Source of the DNA: an uncultured Neptuniibacter sp.
GTDB taxonomy: Bacteria; Pseudomonadota; Gammaproteobacteria; Pseudomonadales; Balneatricaceae
Assembly (NCBI RefSeq): GCF_947498015.1
Contig: NZ_CANMIR010000002.1
Span: 310,001-374,000, forward strand
DNA: 64,000 nucleotides
Direction of reading: 5' to 3'
This document shows positions 48,860 to 57,588 of this stretch, one piece after another; the stretch's first letter is position 1; every line of letters begins with the position of its first letter. The notes beneath the pieces are model-generated. The model did no database searches. It was not told where the DNA came from and saw only the letters and a list, made by a program, of their open reading frames with translations. The position numbers were made by a program, and so were the translations under genes.

Positions 48860-49858
48860 TTGGGGATAAACCGTCTTGTTATCACCCCAGGAGAGCCGTC
48901 AGGGATCGGCCCAGACCTTTGTATTCAGATTGCCCAACAGGGCCATCCGGACGAGCTGGTTGTTGTCGCTGATCCTGAGCTGCTGCGAAAGCGTGCTGAA
49001 CTACTGCAGCTACCACTGGCAATTGAGCAGTTCAACCCTGATCGCCCCGCATCACCAACACCGGCAAGAACATTAAAAGTACTGCCGGTCGCCCTAAAAC
49101 AGGAAGCAGTGCCCGGGCAACTCAACAGCGCCAATGCGCCTTATGTTCTGGAAACACTGACACTGGCGACAAAAGGCTGCCTTGATGGCACGTTTTCTGC
49201 GCTGATCACTGCACCGGTTCACAAGGGCATCATTAATGAAGCGGGTATCCCTTTCAGCGGTCACACCGAATTTTTAGAAGCCCTGACGCAGACCCGTAAA
49301 GTGGTCATGATGCTCGCGACAGAGGGCTTAAGGGTAGCTCTAGCGACGACCCATCTGCCTTTACGCGAGATAGCCGACGCGATTACCCCCTCCCTGCTGA
49401 CCGAAGTTATCACCGTATTACATCAGGATCTGAAAGAAAGCTTCGGCCTTGATAACCCCCGCATTATGGTGACAGGGCTGAACCCCCACGCGGGCGAAGG
49501 TGGGCACTTAGGGCGCGAAGAGATCGAGGTCATCGAACCTACTTTGGCCACTCTTAGAAGTCAGGGGATTGATCTGATCGGCCCTCTGCCTGCAGACACC
49601 CTATTTACCGAAAAACATCTCGAACATGCAGATGCTGTACTGGCGATGTACCATGACCAGGGCCTACCCGTGCTAAAATACAAAGGGTTTGGTAAAGCAG
49701 TGAATATCACATTAGGAATGCCGATAATTCGCACATCGGTTGATCATGGTACTGCACTCGATCTGGCAGGGACCGGTAAAGCCGATGCTGGCAGCCTGAA
49801 CACCGCAATTGACTATGCTGGCGAGATGGCTCGTCACCGCAACCTTATCGCGAAGTAA
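48860..49858 (+). CDS. pdxA: 4-hydroxythreonine-4-phosphate dehydrogenase, TTG start
   Basis: 332 residues. PdxA signatures are [41 protein letters not shown] and [12 protein letters not shown] with metal-binding histidines. It oxidises 4-phosphohydroxythreonine in pyridoxal phosphate synthesis. The start codon is TTG, with AAGGAG seven nt upstream and no ATG nearby in frame before the conserved GEPSG motif. It is 4 nt after surA and 3 nt before rsmA. Confidence 0.95.
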   Translation: MGINRLVITPGEPSGIGPDLCIQIAQQGHPDELVVVADPELLRKRAELLQLPLAIEQFNPDRPASPTPARTLKVLPVALKQEAVPGQLNSANAPYVLETLTLATKGCLDGTFSALITAPVHKGIINEAGIPFSGHTEFLEALTQTRKVVMMLATEGLRVALATTHLPLREIADAITPSLLTEVITVLHQDLKESFGLDNPRIMVTGLNPHAGEGGHLGREEIEVIEPTLATLRSQGIDLIGPLPADTLFTEKHLEHADAVLAMYHDQGLPVLKYKGFGKAVNITLGMPIIRTSVDHGTALDLAGTGKADAGSLNTAIDYAGEMARHRNLIAK

Positions 49859-49861
49859 TTC

Positions 49862-50668
49862 ATGAGCAAAAAACCTGTAATGCATAAAGCCCGTAAGCGG
49901 TTTGGGCAGAACTTTCTGCACGACCACGGCATCATTCGCCGTATCATCCGTGCAATATCGCCCCACGAATCCGACCAACTCGTAGAGATCGGCCCTGGGC
50001 TTGGCGCCCTGACAGAAGAGCTGCTAGCTGAAGCGGGTGCACTGGATGCAATTGAGCTAGATCGTGACCTGCCACCGATCCTGAGAACCAAATTCTTCAA
50101 TTACGGTGATAAATTCCGCATCCACGAAACGGATGCAATGAAGTTTGATTACGCCCAGCTCCGCACCAGCGATAAACGTTTACGGATCGTTGGTAATCTG
50201 CCCTATAACATCTCAACCCAGCTGATCTTCCACCTACTCAGCCATGCTGAACACGTAGAAGATATGCACTTCATGCTGCAGAAAGAGGTGGTTGACCGAA
50301 TGGCTGCTGGCCCCGGAGAGAACAACTACGGGCGACTCGGCATTATGGCCCAGTACTACTGTAAGGTTGAATCCCTGTTTGTGGTTCCCCCTGGCGCCTT
50401 TAATCCCGCACCCAAGGTGGACTCTGCCATCATCAGATTGACCCCCTATCGCGAGCTGCCTTATGTCGCAAAAGAGGTGAGCCAGTTTGAAACGGTTGTA
50501 CGCACAGCCTTCACCATGAGAAGAAAAACATTACGCAACAACATGAAACCCCTGCTTAGCACAGATGAGCTGGAAGGACTCGGTATTGACCCATCACTTC
50601 GCCCTGAAAAGCTGGCGATATCTGATTTCGTCACTATCAGTAACTATTTGACCGATAAAAAAGCGTAA
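49862..50668 (+). CDS. rsmA: 16S rRNA (adenine(1518)-N6/adenine(1519)-N6)-dimethyltransferase
   Basis: 268 residues, KsgA family. RKRFGQNFLHD start, SAM motif EIGPGLGALTEELL, catalytic NLPYNIS motif and the PAPKVDSAI region. It dimethylates two adenines in helix 45 of 16S rRNA late in 30S assembly. It is placed in the conserved surA-pdxA-rsmA-apaG-apaH string. Confidence 0.97.
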   Translation: MSKKPVMHKARKRFGQNFLHDHGIIRRIIRAISPHESDQLVEIGPGLGALTEELLAEAGALDAIELDRDLPPILRTKFFNYGDKFRIHETDAMKFDYAQLRTSDKRLRIVGNLPYNISTQLIFHLLSHAEHVEDMHFMLQKEVVDRMAAGPGENNYGRLGIMAQYYCKVESLFVVPPGAFNPAPKVDSAIIRLTPYRELPYVAKEVSQFETVVRTAFTMRRKTLRNNMKPLLSTDELEGLGIDPSLRPEKLAISDFVTISNYLTDKKA

Positions 50669-50679
50669 GCAGAAACTGA

Positions 50680-51066
50680 ATGGAAAACTTAGAGCTCGGC
50701 AATCACGTATCCATAGATGTAGAAACCGATTATCTGGACAAGCAATCTGATCCAGACAGCAAACGCTTCGTCTTCTCATACAAGATCACCATCACAAATT
50801 ATAATTCTGTAGCCGTCCAACTACTGAACCGACACTGGTTGATTACCGATGGTAATCAACATATACAGGAGGTCAAAGGAGAGGGCGTTGTTGGCGAACA
50901 ACCGGTTATCGATCCCGGTAAAAGTTATACCTACACCAGCGGTGCGGTATTAGCCACCAGCGTAGGTAGCATGCAGGGGCATTATGAGATGAGCACCACT
51001 GAAGGAGAGAGCTTTAAAGCCCCCATAAAAGCTTTTACACTGGCACGACCAAACGCACTGCACTAA
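50680..51066 (+). CDS. apaG: ApaG family protein (CorD)
   Basis: 128 residues, fibronectin-type III/DUF525 fold. Motifs are FSYKITITNYNSVAVQLLNRHWLITD and VVGEQPVIDPGKSYTYTSG with the HYEM region MQGHYEM. Required for Co2+ resistance and Mg2+ efflux in Salmonella; molecular activity unclear. 11 nt after rsmA. Confidence 0.93.
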   Translation: MENLELGNHVSIDVETDYLDKQSDPDSKRFVFSYKITITNYNSVAVQLLNRHWLITDGNQHIQEVKGEGVVGEQPVIDPGKSYTYTSGAVLATSVGSMQGHYEMSTTEGESFKAPIKAFTLARPNALH

Positions 51067-51084
51067 TAGAAACAGGGCTTAGCA

Positions 51085-51945
51085 ATGGCCACTTATGCTG
51101 TTGGAGATATACAAGGGTGCTTTGATGAGCTTCAGACTCTGCTTTCAGAGGTGAGCTTTTCATCATCGGACACATTATGGGTGGCTGGAGATCTGGTGAA
51201 TCGCGGCCCCAAATCACTAGAGACGTTACGTTTCCTCAAATCCCTTGGAGAACGCGCAGTCTGCGTCCTTGGTAATCATGATCTGCATCTGCTGGCTGTA
51301 TATTATGGTGCCGCCCCCAACAAACGCAGCGACACACTGACCCAGATACTGGAAGCACCTGATTGTCACGAGTTAATGGCATGGTTACGGCAGCAAAAAC
51401 TGCTTGTACATGACAAATCCAAAAACTACGTGATGGTTCATGCGGGTATACCTCCCTGCTGGAGCATTAAGAAAGCTAAGAAAAGAGCCAAAGAGGTTGA
51501 ACGAATTCTATGTAGCACTCTCGCTCGAGAATTTTTCAATCACATGTATGGAAATCTGCCAGACTGCTGGTCCTCAGAACATGAAGGCTGGGATCGACTC
51601 CGCATCATCACCAACTACTTAACCCGGATGCGTTTTTGCGATAGCCAGGGAAAACTCGACTTTGCAGCCAAAGGCACACTGGACTCGCAACCGCCGGGGT
51701 ATCTTCCCTGGTTCAAACTGCCACGAAAAGATCCACGGGAATCCGATATCCGCATTCTTTTTGGTCATTGGGCCGCTCTGGAAGGTGAAGCTGAGGCCGA
51801 ACATGTGTTTGCTCTGGATACAGGATGTGTCTGGGGAAATAAGCTGACCGCCATGCGACTGGATGATCACAAGATCTTTAGCACACCCGCACAAGGCGGC
51901 AAACCAAAACCACCTCCAACCTCATCCTATCTAATTCAAAGGTGA
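51085..51945 (+). CDS. apaH: Bis(5'-nucleosyl)-tetraphosphatase, symmetrical
   Basis: 286 residues, metallophosphatase. GDIQGCFDEL, GDLVNRGP, GNHDLHL are the metal-binding blocks, and FGHWAALEG closes the site. It cleaves Ap4A symmetrically to two ADP and removes Np4 caps from RNA. Slightly longer than the E. coli enzyme (280). Its stop overlaps the ribosome-binding region of glpE. Confidence 0.96.
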   Translation: MATYAVGDIQGCFDELQTLLSEVSFSSSDTLWVAGDLVNRGPKSLETLRFLKSLGERAVCVLGNHDLHLLAVYYGAAPNKRSDTLTQILEAPDCHELMAWLRQQKLLVHDKSKNYVMVHAGIPPCWSIKKAKKRAKEVERILCSTLAREFFNHMYGNLPDCWSSEHEGWDRLRIITNYLTRMRFCDSQGKLDFAAKGTLDSQPPGYLPWFKLPRKDPRESDIRILFGHWAALEGEAEAEHVFALDTGCVWGNKLTAMRLDDHKIFSTPAQGGKPKPPPTSSYLIQR

Positions 51946-51950
51946 GCATT

Positions 51951-52271
51951 ATGACTCAGTGTAAATGCATCGACACACAGCAGGCAGCTGAACTGATCCG
52001 AGAGGGCGCAGCCGTCACTGATATTCGGGATGCCCAAAGCTACGCTCAGGGCCATATTCAGGGTGCCAGCAATCTCAACAATGAGAATCTGCATCAATTT
52101 ATTACTGATGCTGACATGGACAAACCATTACTTGTCTGTTGCTATCACGGTATCAGCAGCCAATCTGCCGCACAATTTTTGATAGAACAGGGGTTTGATG
52201 ATGTCTACAGCATCAATGGTGGCTTCGAAGCCTGGCGGGTGGAGCAACCTGAACTGTGTGACACTCCCTAA
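51951..52271 (+). CDS. glpE: Thiosulfate sulfurtransferase GlpE (single-domain rhodanese)
   Basis: 106 residues from the ATG eight nt after AAAGGTG; a GTG three codons earlier overlaps that site. Rhodanese fold with active-site loop LVCCYHGISSQSAA; the catalytic Cys is the one preceding YHG. It transfers sulfane sulfur from thiosulfate to cyanide or thioredoxin. It is placed between apaH and cca rather than in a glp regulon. The TAATG overlap couples it to cca. Confidence 0.92.
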   Translation: MTQCKCIDTQQAAELIREGAAVTDIRDAQSYAQGHIQGASNLNNENLHQFITDADMDKPLLVCCYHGISSQSAAQFLIEQGFDDVYSINGGFEAWRVEQPELCDTP

Positions 52272-53371
52272 TGAAGATCTATCTGGTCGGGGGAGCGGTA
52301 CGCGATACCCTACTTAACTATCCCGTTTATGACAAAGACTGGGTTGTGGTTGGAGCAAGCGCAGAGGAGATGCTTGCACAAGGCTATCAGGCCGTAGGCC
52401 AGGACTTTCCCGTTTTTATTCACCCTGAATCAGGTGAAGAGTATGCGCTTGCACGTACGGAGCGAAAATCAGGAAAGGGCTATACCGGCTTTCAGTACTT
52501 TGCCGACAAGGCTGTCACACTGGAAGAGGACCTCCTCCGCCGTGATCTGACCATCAACGCAATGGCGATGGATGAAGATAAAACGATATACGATCCATAC
52601 AATGGACAGAGTGATCTAAATAACCGGGTATTACGCCACGTATCACCTGCCTTTGCAGAAGATCCGCTTCGTGTACTCCGAGTTGCCCGTTTTGCAGCAC
52701 GTTATCACCATTTAGGGTTTACCATCGCCGATGAAACACTTGAGCTGATGCACCAGCTCAGTAGCGGAGATGAATTGGAGCATTTAACAGCAGAAAGGAT
52801 GTGGAAGGAGTTTGAAAGATCACTGGGCGAGCAGTCCCCTGAGGTCTTTCTCTCCGTACTTAATTCGGTTGGAGCGATCACCAAAGTTCTTCCTGAACTG
52901 ACGCAATCCCTGAAGAGTGAGACTCTCCTCCCCCTATTTTCACAGCTCTGTCAGCAAAACAACGACCCTGAGGTTCGTTTCGCATGTTTACTGAGCCTCT
53001 GTGGTGATCTCGACATTCCTGCCCTGTGCAACCGCTTAAGAACCCCCAACGCGTACAAAGAGCTGGCTACACAGTGCCAACAACACCATAAAACCCTTTC
53101 TGCATTTAATCAGAGCGATGCTGAAACCAAGTTAAACGCCCTCATTAAGCTGGATCTCATTCGCCGCCCTCAGCGGCTTGCCAAAATTCTACTTTGCGTT
53201 GAAGCTCTACACCCGGATTCCAAGTTCGACTCAATACACCCGATACTTGACAGCATCAGTCAGATTCAGCCCAAGAAACTGATTGCAGAAGGCTATACCG
53301 GCGCCTCGCTGGGCGAAGCGATCCAACAGCGCAGGCTTCAGATCTGTTCAGATTTCAGCCCGGAGGCGTAG
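52271..53371 (+). CDS. cca: CCA tRNA nucleotidyltransferase lacking the HD domain
   Basis: 366 residues. The class II nucleotidyltransferase head is complete: LVGGAVRDTLL, DKDWVVVGAS with paired aspartates, RRDLTINAMAMDE, and DPLRVLRVARFAARY. It adds or repairs the CCA end of tRNA. E. coli Cca is 412 residues with a C-terminal HD phosphohydrolase. Here the corresponding region (about 215-366) is shorter and the HDxGK metal motif is absent, so only the polymerase activity is expected. 1-nt overlap with glpE, and the next gene begins immediately. Confidence 0.93.
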   Translation: MKIYLVGGAVRDTLLNYPVYDKDWVVVGASAEEMLAQGYQAVGQDFPVFIHPESGEEYALARTERKSGKGYTGFQYFADKAVTLEEDLLRRDLTINAMAMDEDKTIYDPYNGQSDLNNRVLRHVSPAFAEDPLRVLRVARFAARYHHLGFTIADETLELMHQLSSGDELEHLTAERMWKEFERSLGEQSPEVFLSVLNSVGAITKVLPELTQSLKSETLLPLFSQLCQQNNDPEVRFACLLSLCGDLDIPALCNRLRTPNAYKELATQCQQHHKTLSAFNQSDAETKLNALIKLDLIRRPQRLAKILLCVEALHPDSKFDSIHPILDSISQIQPKKLIAEGYTGASLGEAIQQRRLQICSDFSPEA

Positions 53372-54121
53372 ATGGAATTGCAACCCAGAGCCAATAAAAC
53401 AGCACTGATCACCGGCGCAGCTAAACGGGTTGGCGCTGCAATCGCAGTCGCACTACATCAACAAGGTTACGATCTTCTTATCCACTACCATCATTCCAAG
53501 CAAGACGCCCTAGAGCTTCAGCAGCAGCTTAACCAGAAGCGCTCTGGAAGCGCTTTCCTCTATCAGGCCAATCTGGTTGATATGGATGCGGTTGAAAATC
53601 TGGCTAATACCATTCTCACCAACCACCACCGCATCGATCTACTGATCAATAATGCGTCTGCTTTTTTTCCAACACCCCTGGAAAATAGCACTCAGGAACA
53701 GTGGGATACGCTAATTAACACCAACCTGAGAGCCCCCTACTTCCTGTCATCAGCACTTCGCACACCACTTGCGCAGGCCGAAGGCTGTATCATCAACATG
53801 ATCGATATCCACGCACAAAGAGGACTGCCTGACCACCCCATCTATTCCATTGCAAAAGCGGGGCTGGAGATGATGACTAAAAGCTTGGCCAAGGAACTTG
53901 CCCCCTTGATCAGGGTAAACGGTATCGCGCCCGGTGTTATTTTATGGCCGGAAAACGAGATGAGTGAAGAGCAGAAACAAAATATCCTGAATAAAACGCT
54001 GCTACAGCGTCCTGGAGAGTGCGGCGATCTGGCAGATGCAGCAGTTTATCTGGCTGGTGCTCGCTACGTAACCGGCCATATTCTGACCGTGGATGGCGGA
54101 AAATCTCTGTTTAGCCACTGA
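53372..54121 (+). CDS. Pteridine reductase (FolM-like SDR)
   Basis: 249 residues, short-chain dehydrogenase. The cofactor loop is TGAAKRVGAAIA, where the Arg after Lys favours NADPH and is typical of pteridine reductases; NNASAFFPTPL follows. Catalytic Tyr and Lys are in YSIAKAG. It ends in VTGHILTVDGGKSL. It likely reduces dihydrobiopterin/dihydrofolate-type pterins. Convergent folK and folB next door make one folate/pterin neighbourhood. It starts directly at the cca stop. Confidence 0.88.
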   Translation: MELQPRANKTALITGAAKRVGAAIAVALHQQGYDLLIHYHHSKQDALELQQQLNQKRSGSAFLYQANLVDMDAVENLANTILTNHHRIDLLINNASAFFPTPLENSTQEQWDTLINTNLRAPYFLSSALRTPLAQAEGCIINMIDIHAQRGLPDHPIYSIAKAGLEMMTKSLAKELAPLIRVNGIAPGVILWPENEMSEEQKQNILNKTLLQRPGECGDLADAAVYLAGARYVTGHILTVDGGKSLFSH

Positions 54122-54140
54122 AGTATCTCAGTAATTCTGC

Positions 54141-54656
54141 CTATACACTACAAGGCAAAGCATAATCCCGCCATGAAAATTCGATAGGCCATAGCTGCTG
54201 GCTACTTTTATCATATTCAGCCCACATAGCCGCATAAGAGCAGCCACTTTCAGGATGAAGATCCTGAGGAGCGATCTCGGCTAACGGCTGCAGCACAAAG
54301 GCATTTTTACCAATTTCATCTCTAGGCAGCTGCACGCCATAAAACGTACCGACAAGGTCATCATAGGTCAGTATATCAATATCTAACGTTCGCCCGCTGA
54401 ACTTAGGCCCTTGACGACATCGGCCATTCTCATCCTCTATCGCTTTGAGGCAAGGGGAGAGCCTGTCCAATGATATATCTGTATCAAAAGCGGCAACAAG
54501 ATTATAAAAATTATCACCCTCAAAGCCTACGGCCTGACTTTCATAAACTGTTGAGAGCACCAAAAAACCAAAATTGGCGCTTAGCGCATCCAACGCATTC
54601 CGAATATAGCGTTCCCGATCGCAGTTACTCCCGATACTGACGAAGACCCGTGCCAT
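54141..54656 (-). CDS. folK: 2-amino-4-hydroxy-6-hydroxymethyldihydropteridine diphosphokinase
   Basis: 171 residues from the ATG; a TTG one codon earlier is not needed. HPPK signatures are VFVSIGSNCDRERYI, SQAVGFEGDNFYNLV and GPKFSGRTLDIDILTYDD, where the DIDIL aspartates bind Mg2+. It pyrophosphorylates hydroxymethyldihydropterin in folate synthesis. It overlaps the folB stop by 1 nt (TGATG). Confidence 0.94.
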   Translation of the reverse strand: MARVFVSIGSNCDRERYIRNALDALSANFGFLVLSTVYESQAVGFEGDNFYNLVAAFDTDISLDRLSPCLKAIEDENGRCRQGPKFSGRTLDIDILTYDDLVGTFYGVQLPRDEIGKNAFVLQPLAEIAPQDLHPESGCSYAAMWAEYDKSSQQLWPIEFSWRDYALPCSV

Positions 54657-55012
54657 CAAAAGCGCTCCCCGCGCTCGATCACCACACCCACATCTCGCGC
54701 TTGAGGCACCGCACCCGGCTTACCCAGGCGCAACCTTACCCAACTGACGTCGAACTCATTCAACACAATTTCAGCCACTTGCTCAGCCATCGTTTCAACC
54801 AGCAGAAATTCACTCTGCTCTATAAACGTAATCAACCGGTCAGAGACCGCTTTGTAGTTCAGCGTTTTATCAATATCTTCCGTATTTGCTGCCGGGCGAA
54901 TATCGGTTCCCATTTCCAGATCGAGAGAGACACGCTGGCGAATCTCACGCTCCCAATCATAGATACCTATAACCGTTTCAACCTCTAACTCACGAATGTA
55001 AACTATATCCAT
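54656..55012 (-). CDS. folB: Dihydroneopterin aldolase
   Basis: 118 residues. MDIVYIRELEVETVIGIYDWEREI is the FolB start (residues given in two halves: VETVIGIYDWE motif with catalytic Glu), followed by DKTLNYKAVSDRL and LVETMAEQVAE. It splits dihydroneopterin to hydroxymethyldihydropterin, the FolK substrate. Divergent from plsY, as in many proteobacteria. Confidence 0.95.
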   Translation of the reverse strand: MDIVYIRELEVETVIGIYDWEREIRQRVSLDLEMGTDIRPAANTEDIDKTLNYKAVSDRLITFIEQSEFLLVETMAEQVAEIVLNEFDVSWVRLRLGKPGAVPQARDVGVVIERGERF

Positions 55013-55033
55013 AACTTAACCTTTAGGTATCAA

Positions 55034-55621
55034 ATGACCGACTCAGGCATAATGACCATCGGACTGGTTTTGCTGGCATATCTGTGGGGCTCAATCCCAA
55101 CAGCGGTACTTGTATGTCATATTCTTAAGATACCCGACCCCCGCCAACAGGGCTCAGGCAATCCCGGAACAACCAATGTGCTGCGTATCGGAACACGCAG
55201 AGCAGCTATCCTTACACTCTTAGGCGATACAGGCAAAGGAGTTCTGGCCCTGCTCCCCTGCATACTGGCCGATCTGAACTTTGAAATTCGCAGCTACTGC
55301 ACTCTAGCTGTCGTGCTAGGACATCTGTTCCCCGTTTTCTCCTCCTTCCGAGGTGGAAAAGGCGTTGCTACAACACTCGGAGCGGGCATCGGCCTTTTCT
55401 GGCCACTGGCAATAATACAGCTTCTTACATGGGGGATAATTGCCGTGATCGGAAGAATCTCCTCTCTCGCCTCAATTGGTACAGCGCTAACCGCACCCAT
55501 TTTTGCCTGGATTCTGATTCCAGAACTCACCCCAGCCTACCTATTATTATCTGGCCTTCTTCTTTTCAGTCACCGAACCAATATACGGAAATTGCTCAGC
55601 GCATCCGAACCCCGCCTGTAG
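55034..55621 (+). CDS. plsY: Acyl-phosphate:glycerol-3-phosphate acyltransferase
   Basis: 195 residues with five predicted helices. The three conserved loops are GSGNPGTTNVLR, KFGR-type GHLFPVFSSFRGGKGVATTLG and SHRTNIRKLL (His-Arg-Asn-Ile). It makes lysophosphatidic acid from acyl-phosphate, the first step of membrane phospholipid synthesis. It is convergent with tsaD, 2 nt between stops. Confidence 0.95.
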   Translation: MTDSGIMTIGLVLLAYLWGSIPTAVLVCHILKIPDPRQQGSGNPGTTNVLRIGTRRAAILTLLGDTGKGVLALLPCILADLNFEIRSYCTLAVVLGHLFPVFSSFRGGKGVATTLGAGIGLFWPLAIIQLLTWGIIAVIGRISSLASIGTALTAPIFAWILIPELTPAYLLLSGLLLFSHRTNIRKLLSASEPRL

Positions 55622-55623
55622 CC

Positions 55624-56652
55624 TCAGATTGAATCCAGTGTATTCAAGGGCCACCGAGGCTTAGTCACAATCGCCAGATCATCACTCTGTCCAGCCAGAA
55701 GTCTCTGACAACCTGCATAAGCGATCATCGCACCATTGTCTGTGCAAAACTCTGGACGCGCGTAAAACAACCGTGCCCGCTCTTTACTCACCATCAACTC
55801 CAAACGCTCTCGTAGACGCTGATTAGCACTGACTCCCCCCGCAATGACCAACTGACCAAACCCGGTCGCCTGCAGAGCCCTGCGACATTTGATTGCCAGA
55901 GTATCAACAACAGCTTCTTCAAAGGCAGCAGCAATGTCACAGACAGTTTGTGGATCGATCACACCCTCAGCATCACGGTGACTATTCGCCGTATTCAGGG
56001 TAAATGTTTTCAAACCGGAGAAGCTAAAATCCATACCCGGGCGATCCGTCATGGGGCGCGGAAAACGAAAACGCGCCCGATCCCCTTTCGCTGCATGCTT
56101 TGCGATCAAAGGGCCACCCGGATAATCAAGGCCGAGCATTTTCGCAGCCTTATCAAAAGCCTCACCTGCGGCATCATCCAGTGATTCACCTAATAATTCA
56201 TACTGACCAATCCCATCAACGCGAACCAGTTGCGTATGACCACCCGAGACCAATAGGGCAACGAAAGGGAACTCAGGCGGTTCCGCCTCCAGCATCGGCG
56301 CAAGCAGATGCCCCTCCATATGGTGCACCCCAATCGCTGGCTTGCCCCAAGCCATTGCGAGCGCCCGACCCGTTGAAGCCCCAACCATGAGCGCACCGAT
56401 CAATCCAGGCCCCGAGGTATAAGCGATCGCATCAACGTTACCTTTCTCGAGCCCAGCCTTGGCAAAAGTTTCATCCAGCAACGGCAACAATTTCCGCACA
56501 TGGTCTCTTGATGCAAGCTCAGGTACGACACCACCATATTCAGCATGCATCTTAACCTGACTGTATAACGCGTCTCCCAGCAGACCCTTTTCACTATCAA
56601 AGATCGCCACCCCTGTTTCATCACAGGAGGTTTCAATACCTAATACCCGCAT
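55624..56652 (-). CDS. tsaD: tRNA N6-adenosine threonylcarbamoyltransferase
   Basis: 342 residues from the ATG; a GTG one codon earlier is possible. ASKHA-fold Kae1 family: [15 protein letters not shown], the metal motif [18 protein letters not shown], and [13 protein letters not shown]. It transfers the threonylcarbamoyl group to A37 of tRNA for t6A. It pairs functionally with trmO in this window. It is divergent from rpsU, the classical location. Confidence 0.97.
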   Translation of the reverse strand: MRVLGIETSCDETGVAIFDSEKGLLGDALYSQVKMHAEYGGVVPELASRDHVRKLLPLLDETFAKAGLEKGNVDAIAYTSGPGLIGALMVGASTGRALAMAWGKPAIGVHHMEGHLLAPMLEAEPPEFPFVALLVSGGHTQLVRVDGIGQYELLGESLDDAAGEAFDKAAKMLGLDYPGGPLIAKHAAKGDRARFRFPRPMTDRPGMDFSFSGLKTFTLNTANSHRDAEGVIDPQTVCDIAAAFEEAVVDTLAIKCRRALQATGFGQLVIAGGVSANQRLRERLELMVSKERARLFYARPEFCTDNGAMIAYAGCQRLLAGQSDDLAIVTKPRWPLNTLDSI

Positions 56653-56740
56653 CACATACTCACATCATTACGTTTTCGCGGCATTATACCTGCGAGATAT
56701 AAAAGCTGCATATAAATTGGAGGCCTGACGCACTAACTGC

Positions 56741-56769
56741 TTTACTTAATTCATAGAAACGAATAAAAT
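56741..56769 (+). promoter_or_regulatory. Candidate promoter of the rpsU-yqeY-dnaG(-rpoD) operon
   Basis: -35 TTTACT (4/6), 17-nt spacer, -10 TAAAAT (5/6), about 75 nt upstream of rpsU in the tsaD-rpsU divergent gap. Confidence 0.55.
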
Positions 56770-56850
56770 TTCGCGCCTTGCCATAGAACCGTCTGTTTTA
56801 GGGTAAGTATTTTAAGTGGATTAACTAAACAATTTAAGGTTTGTTCAAAC

Positions 56851-57066
56851 ATGCCAGCTGTAAAAGTTAAAGAAAACGAGCCATTTGATGTAGCTCTGCG
56901 TCGTTTCAAACGTTCTTGCGAAAAAGCAGGTATTTTGGCTGAAGTTCGTCGTCGTGAATTCTACGAAAAGCCAACATCTGTACGTAAGCGTAAAGCAGCA
57001 GCAGCTGTAAAACGTCACGCTAAAAAAGTATCTCGCGAAAACGCTCGCCGCGTTCGCTTGTACTAA
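56851..57066 (+). CDS. rpsU: 30S ribosomal protein S21
   Basis: 71 residues, the E. coli length. It begins [23 protein letters not shown] (motif [16 protein letters not shown]) and is strongly basic with [15 protein letters not shown]. It is needed for base pairing at the start of translation. First gene of the macromolecular synthesis operon. Confidence 0.98.
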   Translation: MPAVKVKENEPFDVALRRFKRSCEKAGILAEVRRREFYEKPTSVRKRKAAAAVKRHAKKVSRENARRVRLY

Positions 57067-57106
57067 TCCACGAGATATAGATCCCATTCAGGAATAGAGG
57101 CCGATC

Positions 57107-57556
57107 ATGTCAGAATTAAAGCAGCAGATCACCAATGAGATGAAAGCTGCCATGCGCGCAAAAGAAAAAGCACGCTTATCGACAATTCGCATGATACTGG
57201 CTGAACTCAAACGCATCGAAGTTGACGAGCGGATTGAGCTGGATGACAACAGAGTACTTGCGGTGCTGGACAAAATGTCTAAACAGCGCCGCGACTCGAT
57301 ATCTCAGTTTGAAGAAGCGGCACGCATGGATCTTGCAGATGCTGAGCGACAGGAGCTGGAGGTGATTAAAACTTTCCTGCCGCAACCGCTAACAGATGAG
57401 GAGACTGCAGACCTCGTTAAAGAAGCTGCTGAAGAATCAGGCGCACAAACCATGCAAGACATGGGCAAAATCATGGGCCTCCTGAAACCTAAAGTTCAGG
57501 GCCGCGCCGACATGGGCACCATATCCAAACTCGTCAAAGCACACCTAGCCGGTTAA
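57107..57556 (+). CDS. yqeY: GatB/YqeY domain-containing protein
   Basis: 149 residues, helical YqeY family related to the C-terminal tail of GatB. Motifs are AMRAKEKARLSTIRMILAEL and EEAARMDLADAERQELEVIKTFLPQ, with MGKIMGLLKPKVQGRADMG. Often found between rpsU and dnaG. The role is unclear; tRNA binding is inferred from GatB. Confidence 0.93.
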   Translation: MSELKQQITNEMKAAMRAKEKARLSTIRMILAELKRIEVDERIELDDNRVLAVLDKMSKQRRDSISQFEEAARMDLADAERQELEVIKTFLPQPLTDEETADLVKEAAEESGAQTMQDMGKIMGLLKPKVQGRADMGTISKLVKAHLAG

Positions 57557-57588
57557 ACTGCAGCTGAATCCAATCAGCAGCACATTAC

